Part shown: positions 16,417 through 25,847 of the stretch, in pieces
How the letters are laid out: each line of letters opens with the position of its first letter
Position numbering within the stretch: the first letter of the stretch is position 1
Source: UBA2821 sp902763335
GTDB taxonomy: Bacteria; Bacillota; Clostridia; Lachnospirales; Lachnospiraceae
Assembly: GCA_052066835.1 (NCBI GenBank)
Contig: JBQHRJ010000015.1
Length of the DNA: 64,000 bases
Reading direction: 5' to 3' (one strand)
Notes under the pieces: generated by a model
Databases searched by the model: none
Seen by the model: the letters and a program-made list of their open reading frames with translations, nothing else
What the model was told of the DNA's origin: nothing
Translations under genes and position numbers: made by a program

Positions 16417-17319
16417 ATGGATAACATTTTTAAACGCACCAGTGCTCACTGGGTACGTTATGATAAATATGAATGGAAAGAATCGACTGACGGCGTTTTG
16501 TACCTTACTCCGGCAAAAGATGCCGTAATGTCACTTTACAATCCCATCAAGGAGTATAAGGAGCTGGTACTGACCGCTCTTGGAATTGGTCTTGATGTTA
16601 TGCAGAAAAAAGCTTCTATGGAAGAATTGAAACAGAGGATTCAGAGCTTTGCAGAACATTTTGGACTTCTTGGACTGATGACCGCACTTCCGACCACACC
16701 GGAATTTATCACCTATGATGCGGTGTATCTTCCCAAGAATCATTTCATCAAACAGGAAACGCTTTCTACGGAAGATTACCTCGCCTACTTCTTTCCTTTT
16801 GACAAGATCTCTTTTCTAAAAAAAGGTCGGGAATCTACGTGGAATACAGATAGCCGGGAAATGTTTGCGGTATTTATGACTTTACAAGATAAGCCACAAG
16901 CAGTGCTTATGAGCTTTCAAAAGGAATATGCTGAAAGCTATGACTGGATTACCACGGTATTCTCTGACTGGGCTTTTACCTTTGTTACCAGCTTTCTGTA
17001 TTATCAGGATTATGATACGTTGGAGGAAGCAGAACGGAATGTATACCGAAAAGGAATGGAATGTTTTGGCGGCATTGCACCGACTTACCACATAGAACTT
17101 TTAGATAAGCCCACCATTGTCTGGGATTTCCATTCCCTGATGCTCGCCATTCAGATGATGTTTTCCTTTATGATAACGGATGAAAACTCTACGCTGAAAC
17201 TGTGCAAGCACTGTGGAAAGATATTTGTAGCCAGCCGCTCCAATGTGCAGTTCTGTTCTCCGCAATGTAAAAATCAGTATAATGTATATAAGTGTCGGGC
17301 GAAAAAGGATGAGGAATAA
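16417..17319 (+). CDS. DUF6076 protein with C-terminal zinc finger
   Basis: 300 residues. It begins with the conserved RYDKYEW motif, has a helical middle, and ends in a treble-clef-like zinc site (CKHCGKIF...FCSPQCKNQYN). The homologue in element B (52581-53480) keeps the zinc ligands and the ALPTTPEFITY and FGGIAPTYHIELLD blocks. Function unknown. It belongs to the backbone group downstream of the sigma-like gene in both elements; the zinc finger suggests nucleic-acid binding. Confidence 0.82.
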   Translation: MDNIFKRTSAHWVRYDKYEWKESTDGVLYLTPAKDAVMSLYNPIKEYKELVLTALGIGLDVMQKKASMEELKQRIQSFAEHFGLLGLMTALPTTPEFITYDAVYLPKNHFIKQETLSTEDYLAYFFPFDKISFLKKGRESTWNTDSREMFAVFMTLQDKPQAVLMSFQKEYAESYDWITTVFSDWAFTFVTSFLYYQDYDTLEEAERNVYRKGMECFGGIAPTYHIELLDKPTIVWDFHSLMLAIQMMFSFMITDENSTLKLCKHCGKIFVASRSNVQFCSPQCKNQYNVYKCRAKKDEE

Positions 17320-17349
17320 ACAACATAGAAATATCAAGGGAGGAACATA

Positions 17350-18252
17350 ATGATAGTATATATTTATGATGACAAAGAAGGAAAAACAAATGCCATTTCC
17401 ATAGACAAAAAAAACATGGTGGATGAAGATTTGGAATTTTTTAATGACCACAGTATCCGAAAAGTTTGGCACTCCGGCGAAGAAGAATGGTATCTTTCGA
17501 TTGTTGATGTCGTACAGGTACTGACTGATAGTTCTGACCCCAAACAATATATCAAGAAGATGCGTGCCCGTGACAAAGCACTTGAATCCAAGTGGGGTAC
17601 AATTTGTACCCCACTTCAAATGTTAGCACCTGATGGGAAGATGCGAAAAACACAGGCCGCCAACACAGAAGGAATTCTTAGAATCATTCAGTCAATTCCT
17701 TCACCAAAAGCTGAGCCATTTAAAACATGGCTGGCAAAAGTCGGTGCAGAAAGATTGGAAGAAATTGCTGATCCAGAGAAAGCAATGGAACGTGCGGTTG
17801 CTACATATAAAGCAAAAGGGTATTCAGATAAATGGATTTCACAACGTCTCAGAACCATTGAGATTAGAAAAGAATTGACAGATGAATGGCAAAATGCAGG
17901 TATAAAGGAATCAAAAGAATTCGCAACACTTACCAATATTCTTACCATCGCATGGTCTGGGAAATCCGTTCAGGAATATAAAAAATTAAAGGGATTAAAG
18001 AAAGAGAATCTGCGTGACAATATGACAAACACGGAACTTGCTCTCAACCTCCTAGCCGAAGTTTCTGCAACTGAAATATCACGAAGTAGACAGCCAGAAG
18101 GTTTTTCACAGACAAAAGAAGTTACGATTGCAGGTGGCAAAATCGCCGGGGATGCACGCAAGGCACTTGAAGAACAGCTTGGACACAGTGTTTTGTCAGA
18201 AACCAATGCAACTACACCAGAATTGTTAGATGATACTGAAAACAATAAATAA
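17350..18252 (+). CDS. BRO-N domain antirepressor-like protein
   Basis: Residues ~30-125 form a BRO-N/phage antirepressor domain (IRKVWHSGEEEWYLSIVDVVQVLTDS...YIKKMR). A longer helical C-terminal region of the DNA-damage-inducible D/P22AR type follows (ERLEEIADPEKAMERA). Such proteins relieve phage or element repression, often after DNA damage. GGGAGG lies before ATG 17350. In element B the same slot is held by an unrelated KilA-N protein, so the elements have exchanged antirepressor-type modules. Confidence 0.85.
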   Translation: MIVYIYDDKEGKTNAISIDKKNMVDEDLEFFNDHSIRKVWHSGEEEWYLSIVDVVQVLTDSSDPKQYIKKMRARDKALESKWGTICTPLQMLAPDGKMRKTQAANTEGILRIIQSIPSPKAEPFKTWLAKVGAERLEEIADPEKAMERAVATYKAKGYSDKWISQRLRTIEIRKELTDEWQNAGIKESKEFATLTNILTIAWSGKSVQEYKKLKGLKKENLRDNMTNTELALNLLAEVSATEISRSRQPEGFSQTKEVTIAGGKIAGDARKALEEQLGHSVLSETNATTPELLDDTENNK

Positions 18253-18278
18253 TAATTACCGTAAAATAACTTAAAACA

Positions 18279-18310
18279 GGGTGCAGGCTAACGGTCTGCC
18301 CCTTATTTTT
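18279..18310 (+). terminator. Terminator after BRO gene
   Basis: gggtgcag and ctgcccc pair around a short loop, followed by ttattttt. It separates the backbone operon from the ECF-ABC-VanY cargo. Confidence 0.75.
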
Positions 18311-18440
18311 GTATCATATTGATAAGATTTGACAGGCAGCACCAAACTTTTTTTTATTTTGTCCTATCTTTTTCTTTATTTGATTCGTTATACATAATAG
18401 AAAGATAATTTGATTTCACTAATGGGAAAGGAGGGTGTAA

Positions 18441-18965
18441 GTGGACGCAGATTTTTTACTAATAAGGAGAATGAAGCGGGGCGATGAAGCAGCTTTTGAT
18501 ATTTTTGTTCATAAATATTATGAATCTATATTAACTTACTGCTGCTACCACTGTCCCGATACATCATACGCCGAGGATCTTACGCAAGAGGTCTTTGTAC
18601 ACTTTTTTGAAAAACTCTCCAATTACCATTATATGGGTAAAACCCTAAACTATATGTATACCATAGCCGGGAATCTTTGTCGTGATTATTATAAAAAGGC
18701 AAGGGATGACTTGTGGGATGGTGCATCAAATGAGATAGGGGATATGTCTGATATTTTGGAATTGGATGGTATCTTTGATAAAATTGCAATCGAAGATGCT
18801 TTGAAAAAATTGCCTGATGAATTGCAGGAGGTCATTATTTTCCACTATTTTAGAGATTTGAAATTATCTGAAATAGCAGAGCTTCTGCAAGTTGGATTAC
18901 CGCTTGTGAAATATCGAATCCAAAGGGCGAGGTTGTTATTAAAGAATTTGTTGAAGGAGGATTGA
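18441..18965 (+). CDS. ECF-type RNA polymerase sigma factor
   Basis: 174 residues. Region 2 (~12-80, HKYYESILTYCCYH.PDTSYAEDLTQEVFVHFFE) and region 4 (~120-170, ALKKLPDELQEVIIFHYFRDLKLSEIAELL) are clear. The start is GTG, with AAAGGAGGG upstream. It heads a tight five-gene cargo operon with an integral membrane protein, an ABC ATPase, a permease and VanY. That context suggests envelope-stress or peptide-antibiotic sensing; the multispanning protein next to it may act as its anti-sigma factor. Confidence 0.92.
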   Translation: MDADFLLIRRMKRGDEAAFDIFVHKYYESILTYCCYHCPDTSYAEDLTQEVFVHFFEKLSNYHYMGKTLNYMYTIAGNLCRDYYKKARDDLWDGASNEIGDMSDILELDGIFDKIAIEDALKKLPDELQEVIIFHYFRDLKLSEIAELLQVGLPLVKYRIQRARLLLKNLLKED

Positions 18966-18969
18966 TTTT

Positions 18970-19731
18970 ATGAACGCAAATAAGCAATCTAATGAGAATA
19001 AGAGCGATAATACAGTCATTTCTGATGAACAGAAAATCAGATTGACGGTAAAGAAATCATTGGAAGCTTTCTATGCTGCGGAAGAGAAAAAAATACTGTC
19101 ATATCATGAGTTCCTATGGACACAGTTAAAAGTAATTGAAAAGAAATGGTGGCTGTTTCAATTTCTGCTTCTTTTTTGTTTGTGGTTTATCTTGAAAAAT
19201 GCGGAGGATGATTTTTATATCCAAAGAAGTCTGGGAGTAATTGCATCATTATTCGTTATTTTAGTTATCCCGGAATTTTGGAAAAACAGTTCAAACAAAT
19301 CTATGGAAATCGAAGCTGTTTCCTATTTTTCCTTAAAACAGGTGTATGCAGCAAGAACACTATTGTTTGGCATTGCAGATACTCTTTTATTGACTGTGTT
19401 CTGCGGTGCCGCAACCGTTGGTCTGCATTTTGAGCTGCTTCAACTGATGGTTCAATTTTTGCTTCCGTTAAGTGTAACAGCCTGCATCTGTTTTGGCACG
19501 CTATGCAGTAAATATTCTTTCAGCGAAGGATCTGCGATTATCTTATGCGTCTTATGGAGTGCTATATGGCTGTTTATCGTCCTAAATGAAAATATCTATG
19601 AAAAGATTGCTGTTCCAGTCTGGATACTGTTGATTGGATTCGCAGCTATTTATATGTTTCTTGCAATCTATCGCTTATTGAATCATTGCAATCATTATTT
19701 GGAGGTGTTACAAAATGGAAGTGAAATTTAA
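18970..19731 (+). CDS. Multispanning membrane protein, possible anti-sigma factor
   Basis: 253 residues: a soluble, charged N-terminal ~65 residues, then about six hydrophobic segments. It starts 4 bases after the ECF sigma stop. No family recognised. An N-terminal cytosolic domain next to its sigma gene is compatible with an anti-sigma role, but it could equally be a transporter component, because the ABC ATPase gene overlaps its 3' end by 17 bases. Confidence 0.6.
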   Translation: MNANKQSNENKSDNTVISDEQKIRLTVKKSLEAFYAAEEKKILSYHEFLWTQLKVIEKKWWLFQFLLLFCLWFILKNAEDDFYIQRSLGVIASLFVILVIPEFWKNSSNKSMEIEAVSYFSLKQVYAARTLLFGIADTLLLTVFCGAATVGLHFELLQLMVQFLLPLSVTACICFGTLCSKYSFSEGSAIILCVLWSAIWLFIVLNENIYEKIAVPVWILLIGFAAIYMFLAIYRLLNHCNHYLEVLQNGSEI

Positions 19732-20602
19732 TGATTTAACGAAGAAATTCGGAAACTTTACGGCTGTAGACCATCTGACCATGACTATGACAAATGGCGT
19801 ATATGGGCTGCTGGGGGTAAACGGAGCGGGAAAAACAACGATGATGCGAATGCTTTGCACATTGCTGAAACCTACAAGCGGAAGTATTACCTGTAATGGA
19901 AAAGACATTTTTGAAATGGATAGTGAATATCGAAATTTACTGGGATATTTGCCACAGGATTTTGGGTTTTACCCCGAATTTACGGTGCAGGACTATTTGA
20001 TGTACATTGCATCTCTAAAAGGAGTACGCCCTGCTGTTGCTAAGAAACGGGTGAAAGAGCTAATTTCTAAAGTTGGTCTTTCCAAAGTTACCAACAGAAA
20101 GATGAAAAAATTGTCAGGCGGCATGAAACGTAGAGCAGGAATCGCACAGGCAATGTTAAATAATCCTGCAATCCTGGTATTAGACGAACCGACAGCAGGG
20201 CTTGATCCAAATGAGAGGATTCGTTTTCGTAATTTGATTAGTGAATTGTCAGAAGAAAGATTGGTACTATTGTCTACTCATATCGTATCAGATATTGAAT
20301 ATATCGCAAACCAAATCTGGTTGATGAAAGACGGAAAACTAGTGCGCAGCGGAACATCGGATGAACTCATTCGTACCATGCCGGTAGATGTATGGAAATG
20401 TTTTGTAAGAAAAAGTGCGGTCTCTTCTATGGCTGAAAAATATAAGATTTCAAATATGAAAGCAGAGTCCGATGGCGTGGAATTAAGAATTATCTCTAAA
20501 GAAAAGCCGGTTCCCGAAGCAAAATGCGTGGAAGCATCTTTAGAGGATGTATTTTTGTATTATTTCGGAGAAAAGGCAGGTGATAAAAATGCTGAATTTT
20601 GA
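19715..20602 (+). CDS. ABC transporter ATP-binding protein
   Basis: 295 residues. Walker A GVNGAGKTTMMR, signature LSGGMKRR, Walker B ILVLDEPTAGLD and the H-loop STHIVSDIE are all present; a ~75-residue C-terminal extension follows. It is typical of BcrA/CcmA-like exporters that expel or detoxify peptide antibiotics. The gene overlaps its neighbours on both sides (17 and 14 bases), implying translational coupling. GGAGG lies before the ATG inside the previous gene. Confidence 0.93.
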   Translation: MEVKFNDLTKKFGNFTAVDHLTMTMTNGVYGLLGVNGAGKTTMMRMLCTLLKPTSGSITCNGKDIFEMDSEYRNLLGYLPQDFGFYPEFTVQDYLMYIASLKGVRPAVAKKRVKELISKVGLSKVTNRKMKKLSGGMKRRAGIAQAMLNNPAILVLDEPTAGLDPNERIRFRNLISELSEERLVLLSTHIVSDIEYIANQIWLMKDGKLVRSGTSDELIRTMPVDVWKCFVRKSAVSSMAEKYKISNMKAESDGVELRIISKEKPVPEAKCVEASLEDVFLYYFGEKAGDKNAEF

Positions 20603-21800
20603 GTTGAAGAAAGTGTTTTCTAAATCCAGGAACAAAATTGTAATTTTGCTTATGGTTGTGATTACGATAATTACCAGCATTTTGACTATTAACAGAGTGG
20701 AATATGTGGATGAAAACGGGAATCATTCGGTTGGGTTTACGGCTGCTAAGAATCTAAGAAACGCAAGGAACGAATGGGCAGGCTATCTTACCGATGATGT
20801 GCTGAAAAAAGTGATTGCCGAAAACAGGAGAATTAACAATTCCGATGAAGCACAGTCTGATGACATTGCAAAACAGGATCAGGCATTTTCAGAGAAACAA
20901 GGCATTTTGGGTATTCTTGATGTTATCAGTTCCGCATGGAGCGATTACAGAGACTACAATTATTTTGCCGCTGACAGCGTGTCCGAGGACGATGTAAATA
21001 AGCTGTATGAAAAGCGGATTTCTACGTTGAAAAATTGGTTGGATTCCGGTAAGGAATATTATACGCAGAAAGAAAAGGATTTTTTGATTCAACGATATGA
21101 AGCGTTGGACACTCCATTTTACTATGAATATACGGATGGTTGGGCAGCATTGCTGCAAAACATATCAACATTTATTTTGATGTTAGCTTTGATGATTGGT
21201 TTTTTGGTCTCAGGTATTTTTTCAGACGAGTTTCAGACAAAAGCAGATTCCATCTTTTTTTCTGCTAAGATGGGAAGGAACAAGGCTATTGTATCAAAAG
21301 TAGGTGCGGGTTTTCTGATTACCTCAGTTTTCTATATAGTCTTTGTAGTGCTTTATACGCTGACTATCATTTGCGTACTCGGTGCAGATGGCGCAGGTTG
21401 TCCGCTTCAATTAGATATGTGGCGGTCTGTTTACAATATTACTTTTTTCAGGGCTTATCTTTTTATTGTAGCAGGCGGTTATATCGGTACATTATTTGCA
21501 GCTACACTTGCTATGTTAGTATCTGCATTTAGTCACTCCACTGCTACCGCAATTATTGTACCTTTTATTGTTTTGTGTGTGTTTCCTTTTTTAAGTCGAA
21601 TTATTACGCTGCCGGGTTTCTGTTCCTTTTTCCCGGATCAATTGTTGGATATTTATAATGACTTAAAAGAATCAGCTTTGATTGAAATTGGAGGAAAAAT
21701 TATGACCTCTGCAACGGTAATTGTGCCTGTTTATGCCGTAGTTTGTCTGATCCTTCAACCTATATTATATCGTGTTTATAAGAGAACGGAGATTAAATAA
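20589..21800 (+). CDS. ABC transporter permease
   Basis: 403 residues from ATG 20589 (MLNFELKKVFSKSRNKI); the earlier in-frame ATG inside the ATPase gene is rejected. One N-terminal membrane helix, then a ~150-residue hydrophilic loop likely outside the membrane, then five or six membrane helices. This ABC-2-like permease fits with the preceding ATPase as an exporter or bacitracin/lantibiotic-type module. Substrate unknown. Confidence 0.85.
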   Translation: MLNFELKKVFSKSRNKIVILLMVVITIITSILTINRVEYVDENGNHSVGFTAAKNLRNARNEWAGYLTDDVLKKVIAENRRINNSDEAQSDDIAKQDQAFSEKQGILGILDVISSAWSDYRDYNYFAADSVSEDDVNKLYEKRISTLKNWLDSGKEYYTQKEKDFLIQRYEALDTPFYYEYTDGWAALLQNISTFILMLALMIGFLVSGIFSDEFQTKADSIFFSAKMGRNKAIVSKVGAGFLITSVFYIVFVVLYTLTIICVLGADGAGCPLQLDMWRSVYNITFFRAYLFIVAGGYIGTLFAATLAMLVSAFSHSTATAIIVPFIVLCVFPFLSRIITLPGFCSFFPDQLLDIYNDLKESALIEIGGKIMTSATVIVPVYAVVCLILQPILYRVYKRTEIK

Positions 21801-22484
21801 GTGAAACGGCATGAACATAAAAAGAGAATGCGAAAATGGGTACTACTTCTCTCTGCTTTGATTATTATACTTTATGTGCTGGCTGTAAAGGGAATTGGAA
21901 TTACACATCATGCTGCAAATAATGATTATGGCTGGAATTTATTGCTTGTTAATCATGAAAACTACATTCCCCATAATTATAAGGTGGAGCTAACCGAACT
22001 ATCTAATGGCGAAAAAGTTGATTCTCGAATCTATCCGGACTTGCAGGATATGTTTGATGATGCAAGGGCGCAAGGATATGGGCTGTTTGTTGCCGCTGGC
22101 TATCGTACAACAGAAAAGCAACAGCAACTGATGGATGAGAAAATAGACGCATATAAAAATGAGGGTCATAGCAGTTCAGAGGCAAAACGACTTGCAGAGC
22201 AATGGGTGGCAATACCGGGAACAAGCGAGCATCAGATTGGCATTGCTGTTGATATAAATGCTGATAAAACAATTAATTCCAGTGATGCTGTCTATACATG
22301 GCTTGCTGAAAACGCACACAAATATGGTTTTATCAAGCGTTATCCATCTGACAAAACGGATATAACCGGAGTGATTAACGAACCCTGGCACTATCGGTAT
22401 GTTGGAAAAGAAGCAGCAAAAGAAATATATTCACAGGGTATATGTCTTGAAGAGTATATTGATGAATTAGACCGCAATAAATAA
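21801..22484 (+). CDS. vanY: VanY-like D-alanyl-D-alanine carboxypeptidase
   Basis: An M15B metallopeptidase anchored by one N-terminal membrane helix (residues ~13-30). Zinc ligands and catalytic residues appear in TSEHQIGIAVDI (H, D) and EPWHYRYV (E, H). The family trims the terminal D-Ala from peptidoglycan stem peptides, lowering the targets for glycopeptides. GTG start directly after the permease stop, so it belongs to the ECF-ABC operon. No vanH/A/X is nearby, so it is probably envelope remodelling rather than high-level vancomycin resistance. Confidence 0.9.
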   Translation: MKRHEHKKRMRKWVLLLSALIIILYVLAVKGIGITHHAANNDYGWNLLLVNHENYIPHNYKVELTELSNGEKVDSRIYPDLQDMFDDARAQGYGLFVAAGYRTTEKQQQLMDEKIDAYKNEGHSSSEAKRLAEQWVAIPGTSEHQIGIAVDINADKTINSSDAVYTWLAENAHKYGFIKRYPSDKTDITGVINEPWHYRYVGKEAAKEIYSQGICLEEYIDELDRNK

Positions 22485-22546
22485 ATGTAGCTGTTTAAGG
22501 CTGATTAGTGTTGTATAAATGCTGACAACAATTCTAAAAGCTATAA

Positions 22547-22590
22547 AAAACAGTTCCGTTTATCCCCTCGAATTTCTCCTATAAGTGAAG
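22547..22590 (+). promoter_or_regulatory. Two-box promoter-like motif, copy 1 (reads towards recombinase gene)
   Basis: AAAACAGTTCCG, then 14 bases, then TTTCTCCTATAAGTGA. It lies ~175 bp before the element A recombinase start in the same direction. The 280-bp gap between vanY and the recombinase otherwise holds the leader hairpin described separately. Confidence 0.65.
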
Positions 22591-22684
22591 GAACAATTTC
22601 TGACTTTATGACAGGGTTACATACCCTGTCATTTTTATGGTCATTTTTAGAAAATCTGTTCCCGAATCACAAGATTATATAGCA

Positions 22685-22752
22685 GTGACCCTGTATCTAT
22701 GGTAGAATAAATTCATCCATAGATGCCCGGTCACAGAGGTATGGATACCTCG
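22685..22752 (+). promoter_or_regulatory. Leader hairpins before element A recombinase
   Basis: gtgacc...atctatgg pairs with ccatagat...ggtcac around a loop containing AGAATAAA. A second palindrome (gaggtat/atacctc) directly precedes the ribosome site. Element B has a hairpin of different stem sequence but the same AGAATAAA loop at the same place (51597-51640). It could control recombinase translation or be an operator. Confidence 0.6.
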
Positions 22753-22765
22753 GAAAGGAGATTTT

Positions 22766-24598
22766 ATGAAGAGACCGGACAACAACAAAATAACAGCACT
22801 TTACGAGAGACTGTCACGAGATGATGAACTGAATGGAGACAGTAACAGCATTGTAAACCAGAAGAAAATGCTTGAAAAGTATGCCAAAGAACAGGGGTTT
22901 ACGAACCTTGCTCACTATACCGATGATGGGTATAGCGGCACAAACTTTGACAGACCGGATTGGAAGCAATTGACTGCTGACATTGAAGAAGGAAAAATCG
23001 AATGTGTTATCGTCAAGGATATGAGCCGAATCGGCAGAAATTATCTGGAAGTAGGCTTTTATACAGAGGTTCTGTTCCGAGAAAAAGGCGTCCGCTTTAT
23101 TGCTATTTCCAATGGTGTTGACAGCACGCATTCTGAATCCAATGAATTTGCACCATTCTTAAACATTATGAATGAATGGTATGTGCGTGATACCAGCAGA
23201 AAAATCAAGTCTGTACTTCGCAATAAAGGTATGGAAGGCAAGCATCTGACTTCTAATGCCATCTACGGATACAAAAAAGACCCGGAAGATAACAACCACT
23301 GGCTTGTTGATGAAGAAGCCGCTGCTGTGGTAAGACGCATTTTCCAGTTGATTATTGAAGGGAATGGACCGATGCAGGTTGCGAGAATTCTTACAAACGA
23401 AAAGGTTGAACGTCCTTCCTACTATCTTGCAAAACAAGGACTCGGTACTTGCAGAGGTAAATGCGATATGACAAGACCTTATTCGTGGACAGCTACCACT
23501 ATCACAGACCTCGTATCAAAACCGGAATACATGGGGCACACAGTTAATTTCAGAACCTTCAAGGAATCATACAAGGACAAGCATTCCCAATATGCTAATC
23601 CGGAGGACTGGCTGATATTCAGAGATACGCAGGAAGCTATTGTTGATGAAGACACCTGGTATATGGTTCAGAAAATCAGAGAGACCAAGCACCGCCCAAT
23701 CGCACAGGGCAAAGCAAATCCATTGACCGGACTCATGTTTTGCGCAGATTGTGGTGCTAAAATGTTCAACCACCGCACAAAAGGCTATGAGAAAAAGGAT
23801 AAGGATGGAAATCCGACCGGTAAATATACCAATGCACAGAATAATTACACCTGCTCTACCTACAGCAAGGCAAAGGGACATTTTGAAAACAAATGCTCCC
23901 AACACCACGTAAGAACAGATGTGGTCAGAGACCTGATTTTGACAACACTGCAATATACGGCAAGCTATGTCAAAGAACATGAGGATGAATTTCTGGAAAA
24001 GGTTAGAAAATCCAATGTTCTGAAGCAGGAATCAGATACGAAGGCTCTCACAAAAAAGATTGCAAAATCTGAAAAGAGGGTTACTGAACTTGATCATCTG
24101 ATAAAACGTATTTATGAAGATAATGTATCCGGGAAGCTGTCGGATAAGCGTTTTGAATTGCTGTCTGCTGATTACGAAAAGGAACAGGCGGAATTAGAAG
24201 AATTCCTTACTTCTGCCCGAGAGCAGTTAGCCACAGCAAAGGAAGAAGCTTCCAATGTCGATAAATTCATCGCACTGGTTCATAAGTACACAGATTTTTC
24301 TGAACTGACCACACCAATGATTCACGAATTTATAGACAGAATTGAAGTTCACGAAGCTGACAAGTCAACAGGGGAACGCACACAGGAAATCGACATTTAT
24401 CTCAAATATGTAGGCAAGCTGGATGTTCCAATGCCAGAACTGACACCGGAAGAATTAGCCGAAGAAGAACGGAAACGTCGCAAGCGTGCGTGGAATCGAA
24501 CCTACAACCGACGCAAAGCTGAGAAAGAACGTGCTGAAAAAGAAAAAGTAGCTTTAGAAGCTGCAACAGATACTGACAAATCTAAAAAGGGAGCATAG
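22766..24598 (+). CDS. tnpX: Large serine recombinase (TnpX-like) of element A
   Basis: 610 residues. Resolvase catalytic domain at ~8-160 with nucleophile S17 (ALYERLSRDDE) and KDMSRIGRNYLEVG. Recombinase DNA-binding domain at ~175-290 (GYKKDPEDNNHWLVDEEAAAVVRRIF). Zinc ribbon (CADCGAKM...C...C) at ~325-385 and a coiled coil at ~410-480. It should integrate and excise element A through a covalent phosphoserine. AAGGAG before ATG. It lies at the element end, ~65 bp from the junction. It is clearly homologous along its length to the element B enzyme, which inserted at the same codon in another integrase. Confidence 0.95.
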   Translation: MKRPDNNKITALYERLSRDDELNGDSNSIVNQKKMLEKYAKEQGFTNLAHYTDDGYSGTNFDRPDWKQLTADIEEGKIECVIVKDMSRIGRNYLEVGFYTEVLFREKGVRFIAISNGVDSTHSESNEFAPFLNIMNEWYVRDTSRKIKSVLRNKGMEGKHLTSNAIYGYKKDPEDNNHWLVDEEAAAVVRRIFQLIIEGNGPMQVARILTNEKVERPSYYLAKQGLGTCRGKCDMTRPYSWTATTITDLVSKPEYMGHTVNFRTFKESYKDKHSQYANPEDWLIFRDTQEAIVDEDTWYMVQKIRETKHRPIAQGKANPLTGLMFCADCGAKMFNHRTKGYEKKDKDGNPTGKYTNAQNNYTCSTYSKAKGHFENKCSQHHVRTDVVRDLILTTLQYTASYVKEHEDEFLEKVRKSNVLKQESDTKALTKKIAKSEKRVTELDHLIKRIYEDNVSGKLSDKRFELLSADYEKEQAELEEFLTSAREQLATAKEEASNVDKFIALVHKYTDFSELTTPMIHEFIDRIEVHEADKSTGERTQEIDIYLKYVGKLDVPMPELTPEELAEEERKRRKRAWNRTYNRRKAEKERAEKEKVALEAATDTDKSKKGA

Positions 24599-24663
24599 GC
24601 AACTGCCGGAAACTCCCATTACATAAGGGTTTCAAGCCCACTTCTAAAAATATCCCTATGAAA

Positions 24664-25579
24664 GCGCAACATGGGAGTGACGGATATCGTGGATTCTGAT
24701 GCGCTTCACTCCGGTATTCTTACACCCTCTATCCATCTCGTGAGAAAGATAAGATTTTGTAATCGGAAACAACCTTTCTTGCGGGTCAAGCATATATCTT
24801 GAGTCTATATATTCCAGAAGCTCCTTGCAGAGAAAATCCGGAATGGGAACCTTTCGCTTGCTCTTTCGCGTCTTAGGGGATGTAAATACATCTTCCCCAT
24901 GAAGTCGCTGGAAAGTTTTGTTGATATCAATCTGTTTTGCAATAAGGTCAATATCGGCTGCAGTAAGTGCAAGAAGTTCGCCTTCACGCATTCCTGTCCA
25001 GTATAGTACCTGAAAGCAGATATAAGATAATGGTTTGTCCTTAATGCCTTCCCGAAAAGCGATGTACTCATCGTAAGTCCAGTAATCCATTTCCTCTGCC
25101 TTTGCCTGACCGATGCTTCCAGCCTGACCACAAGGGTTTGTATTCAAATCATAGAACCTCTTGGCATAATTGATTATGCAGGTAAGCTGATTGTTGATGG
25201 TTTTCAGATAAGTCTTGGAATATCCCTTTGGGGAATTCATTAACTGGTTCTGCCATCTTCGCACATCGGAAGCCTTAATCTCGTTTACAGGCTTATTGCC
25301 AAAAAAAGGGAGAATGTGTGTCTCACAGATGTGCTTCTTGGTCATGATGGTGGACTGCTTCAGTCTTGGTGTCATATCTTCCATATAAAGTTCGTAGAGA
25401 TTCTGAAAAGTCATATCCGGGTTAGCAGATTGCTTTTCAAGAAAATCCCTTTCATAAGCTAAGGCTTCCTTTTTGGTGGCGAAACCTCGTTTCCACTTTT
25501 GCTTGTTGTTGCCCTGCCAGTCCGTGTAATAGAACTTGCAGAACCACTTACCAGTTTTGTTGTCTTTGTAAGCTGGCAT
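24664..25579 (-). pseudogene. IME-1 tyrosine integrase, N-terminal part (split by element A)
   Basis: 305 codons: an N-terminal AP2-like arm domain (MPAYKDNKTGKWFCKFYY), a SAM-like core-binding domain (~60-150), and the catalytic domain with Arg in WTGMREGELLAL and HxxR in IHDIRHSHVA. Then element A interrupts; the residual reading ends LS-stop. The Tyr-containing remainder is at 10548-10886. AAAGGAGATGA before the ATG at 25579 fixes the start. As it stands the integrase lacks its nucleophile and should be inactive. Confidence 0.9.
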
Positions 25580-25766
25580 AAAAATCATCTCCTTTGTATT
25601 AAATTTTCCGGCAATGTTGTAAATGCCTGGAAGTCGCACCACGTAACTGTGGTATGTATTGCACTTTGTCATGGAAAAGCCAAGATTTGAGTGCATTTTT
25701 CCAAAGGCTATGATATAATCTACTTGTCTAGGGTGATTATAAAGCCTTTTGGTTTAATCACTTATA

Positions 25767-25811
25767 AAATTCGGTATCATTCCTTTTGCAGAAGGTTTGG
25801 TGCCGATTTTT
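25767..25811. terminator. Terminator between XRE and integrase genes of IME-1
   Basis: tcggtatca and tggtgccga pair (with G-T) and A/T-runs flank both sides, so it can act bidirectionally. A smaller palindrome (gtgatta/ttaatcac) lies at 25732-25762. Confidence 0.65.
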
Positions 25812-25847
25812 TATTTTAGCTGAAAATATTTGCTACTGATAAAACAA

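Larger units (their letters stand above)
10886..24663. mobile_element. Element A: serine-recombinase mobilizable element nested in an integrase gene
   Basis: It is bounded by the two halves of the IME-1 integrase. The recombinase-proximal end reads tatccctatgaaag and matches element B's end taaccctgtgaaag. The other ends share TTATCC..TAGAA-like and CACGC sequence. The crossover is placed in the Leu codon after RHSHVA, with an inferred CT core. Order: DUF6061, MerR, DUF6040, relaxase with nested ORF, oriT, DUF3847, TnpW, sigma-like, DUF6076, BRO, ECF-ABC-VanY cargo, serine recombinase. It resembles the Tn4451/Tn5397 TnpX family in having TnpX and TnpW. Confidence 0.9.

Noticed and set aside
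21801..22484. Vancomycin-resistance cluster
   Set aside because: Only a VanY-like peptidase is present; no vanH, ligase, vanX or VanRS is seen.
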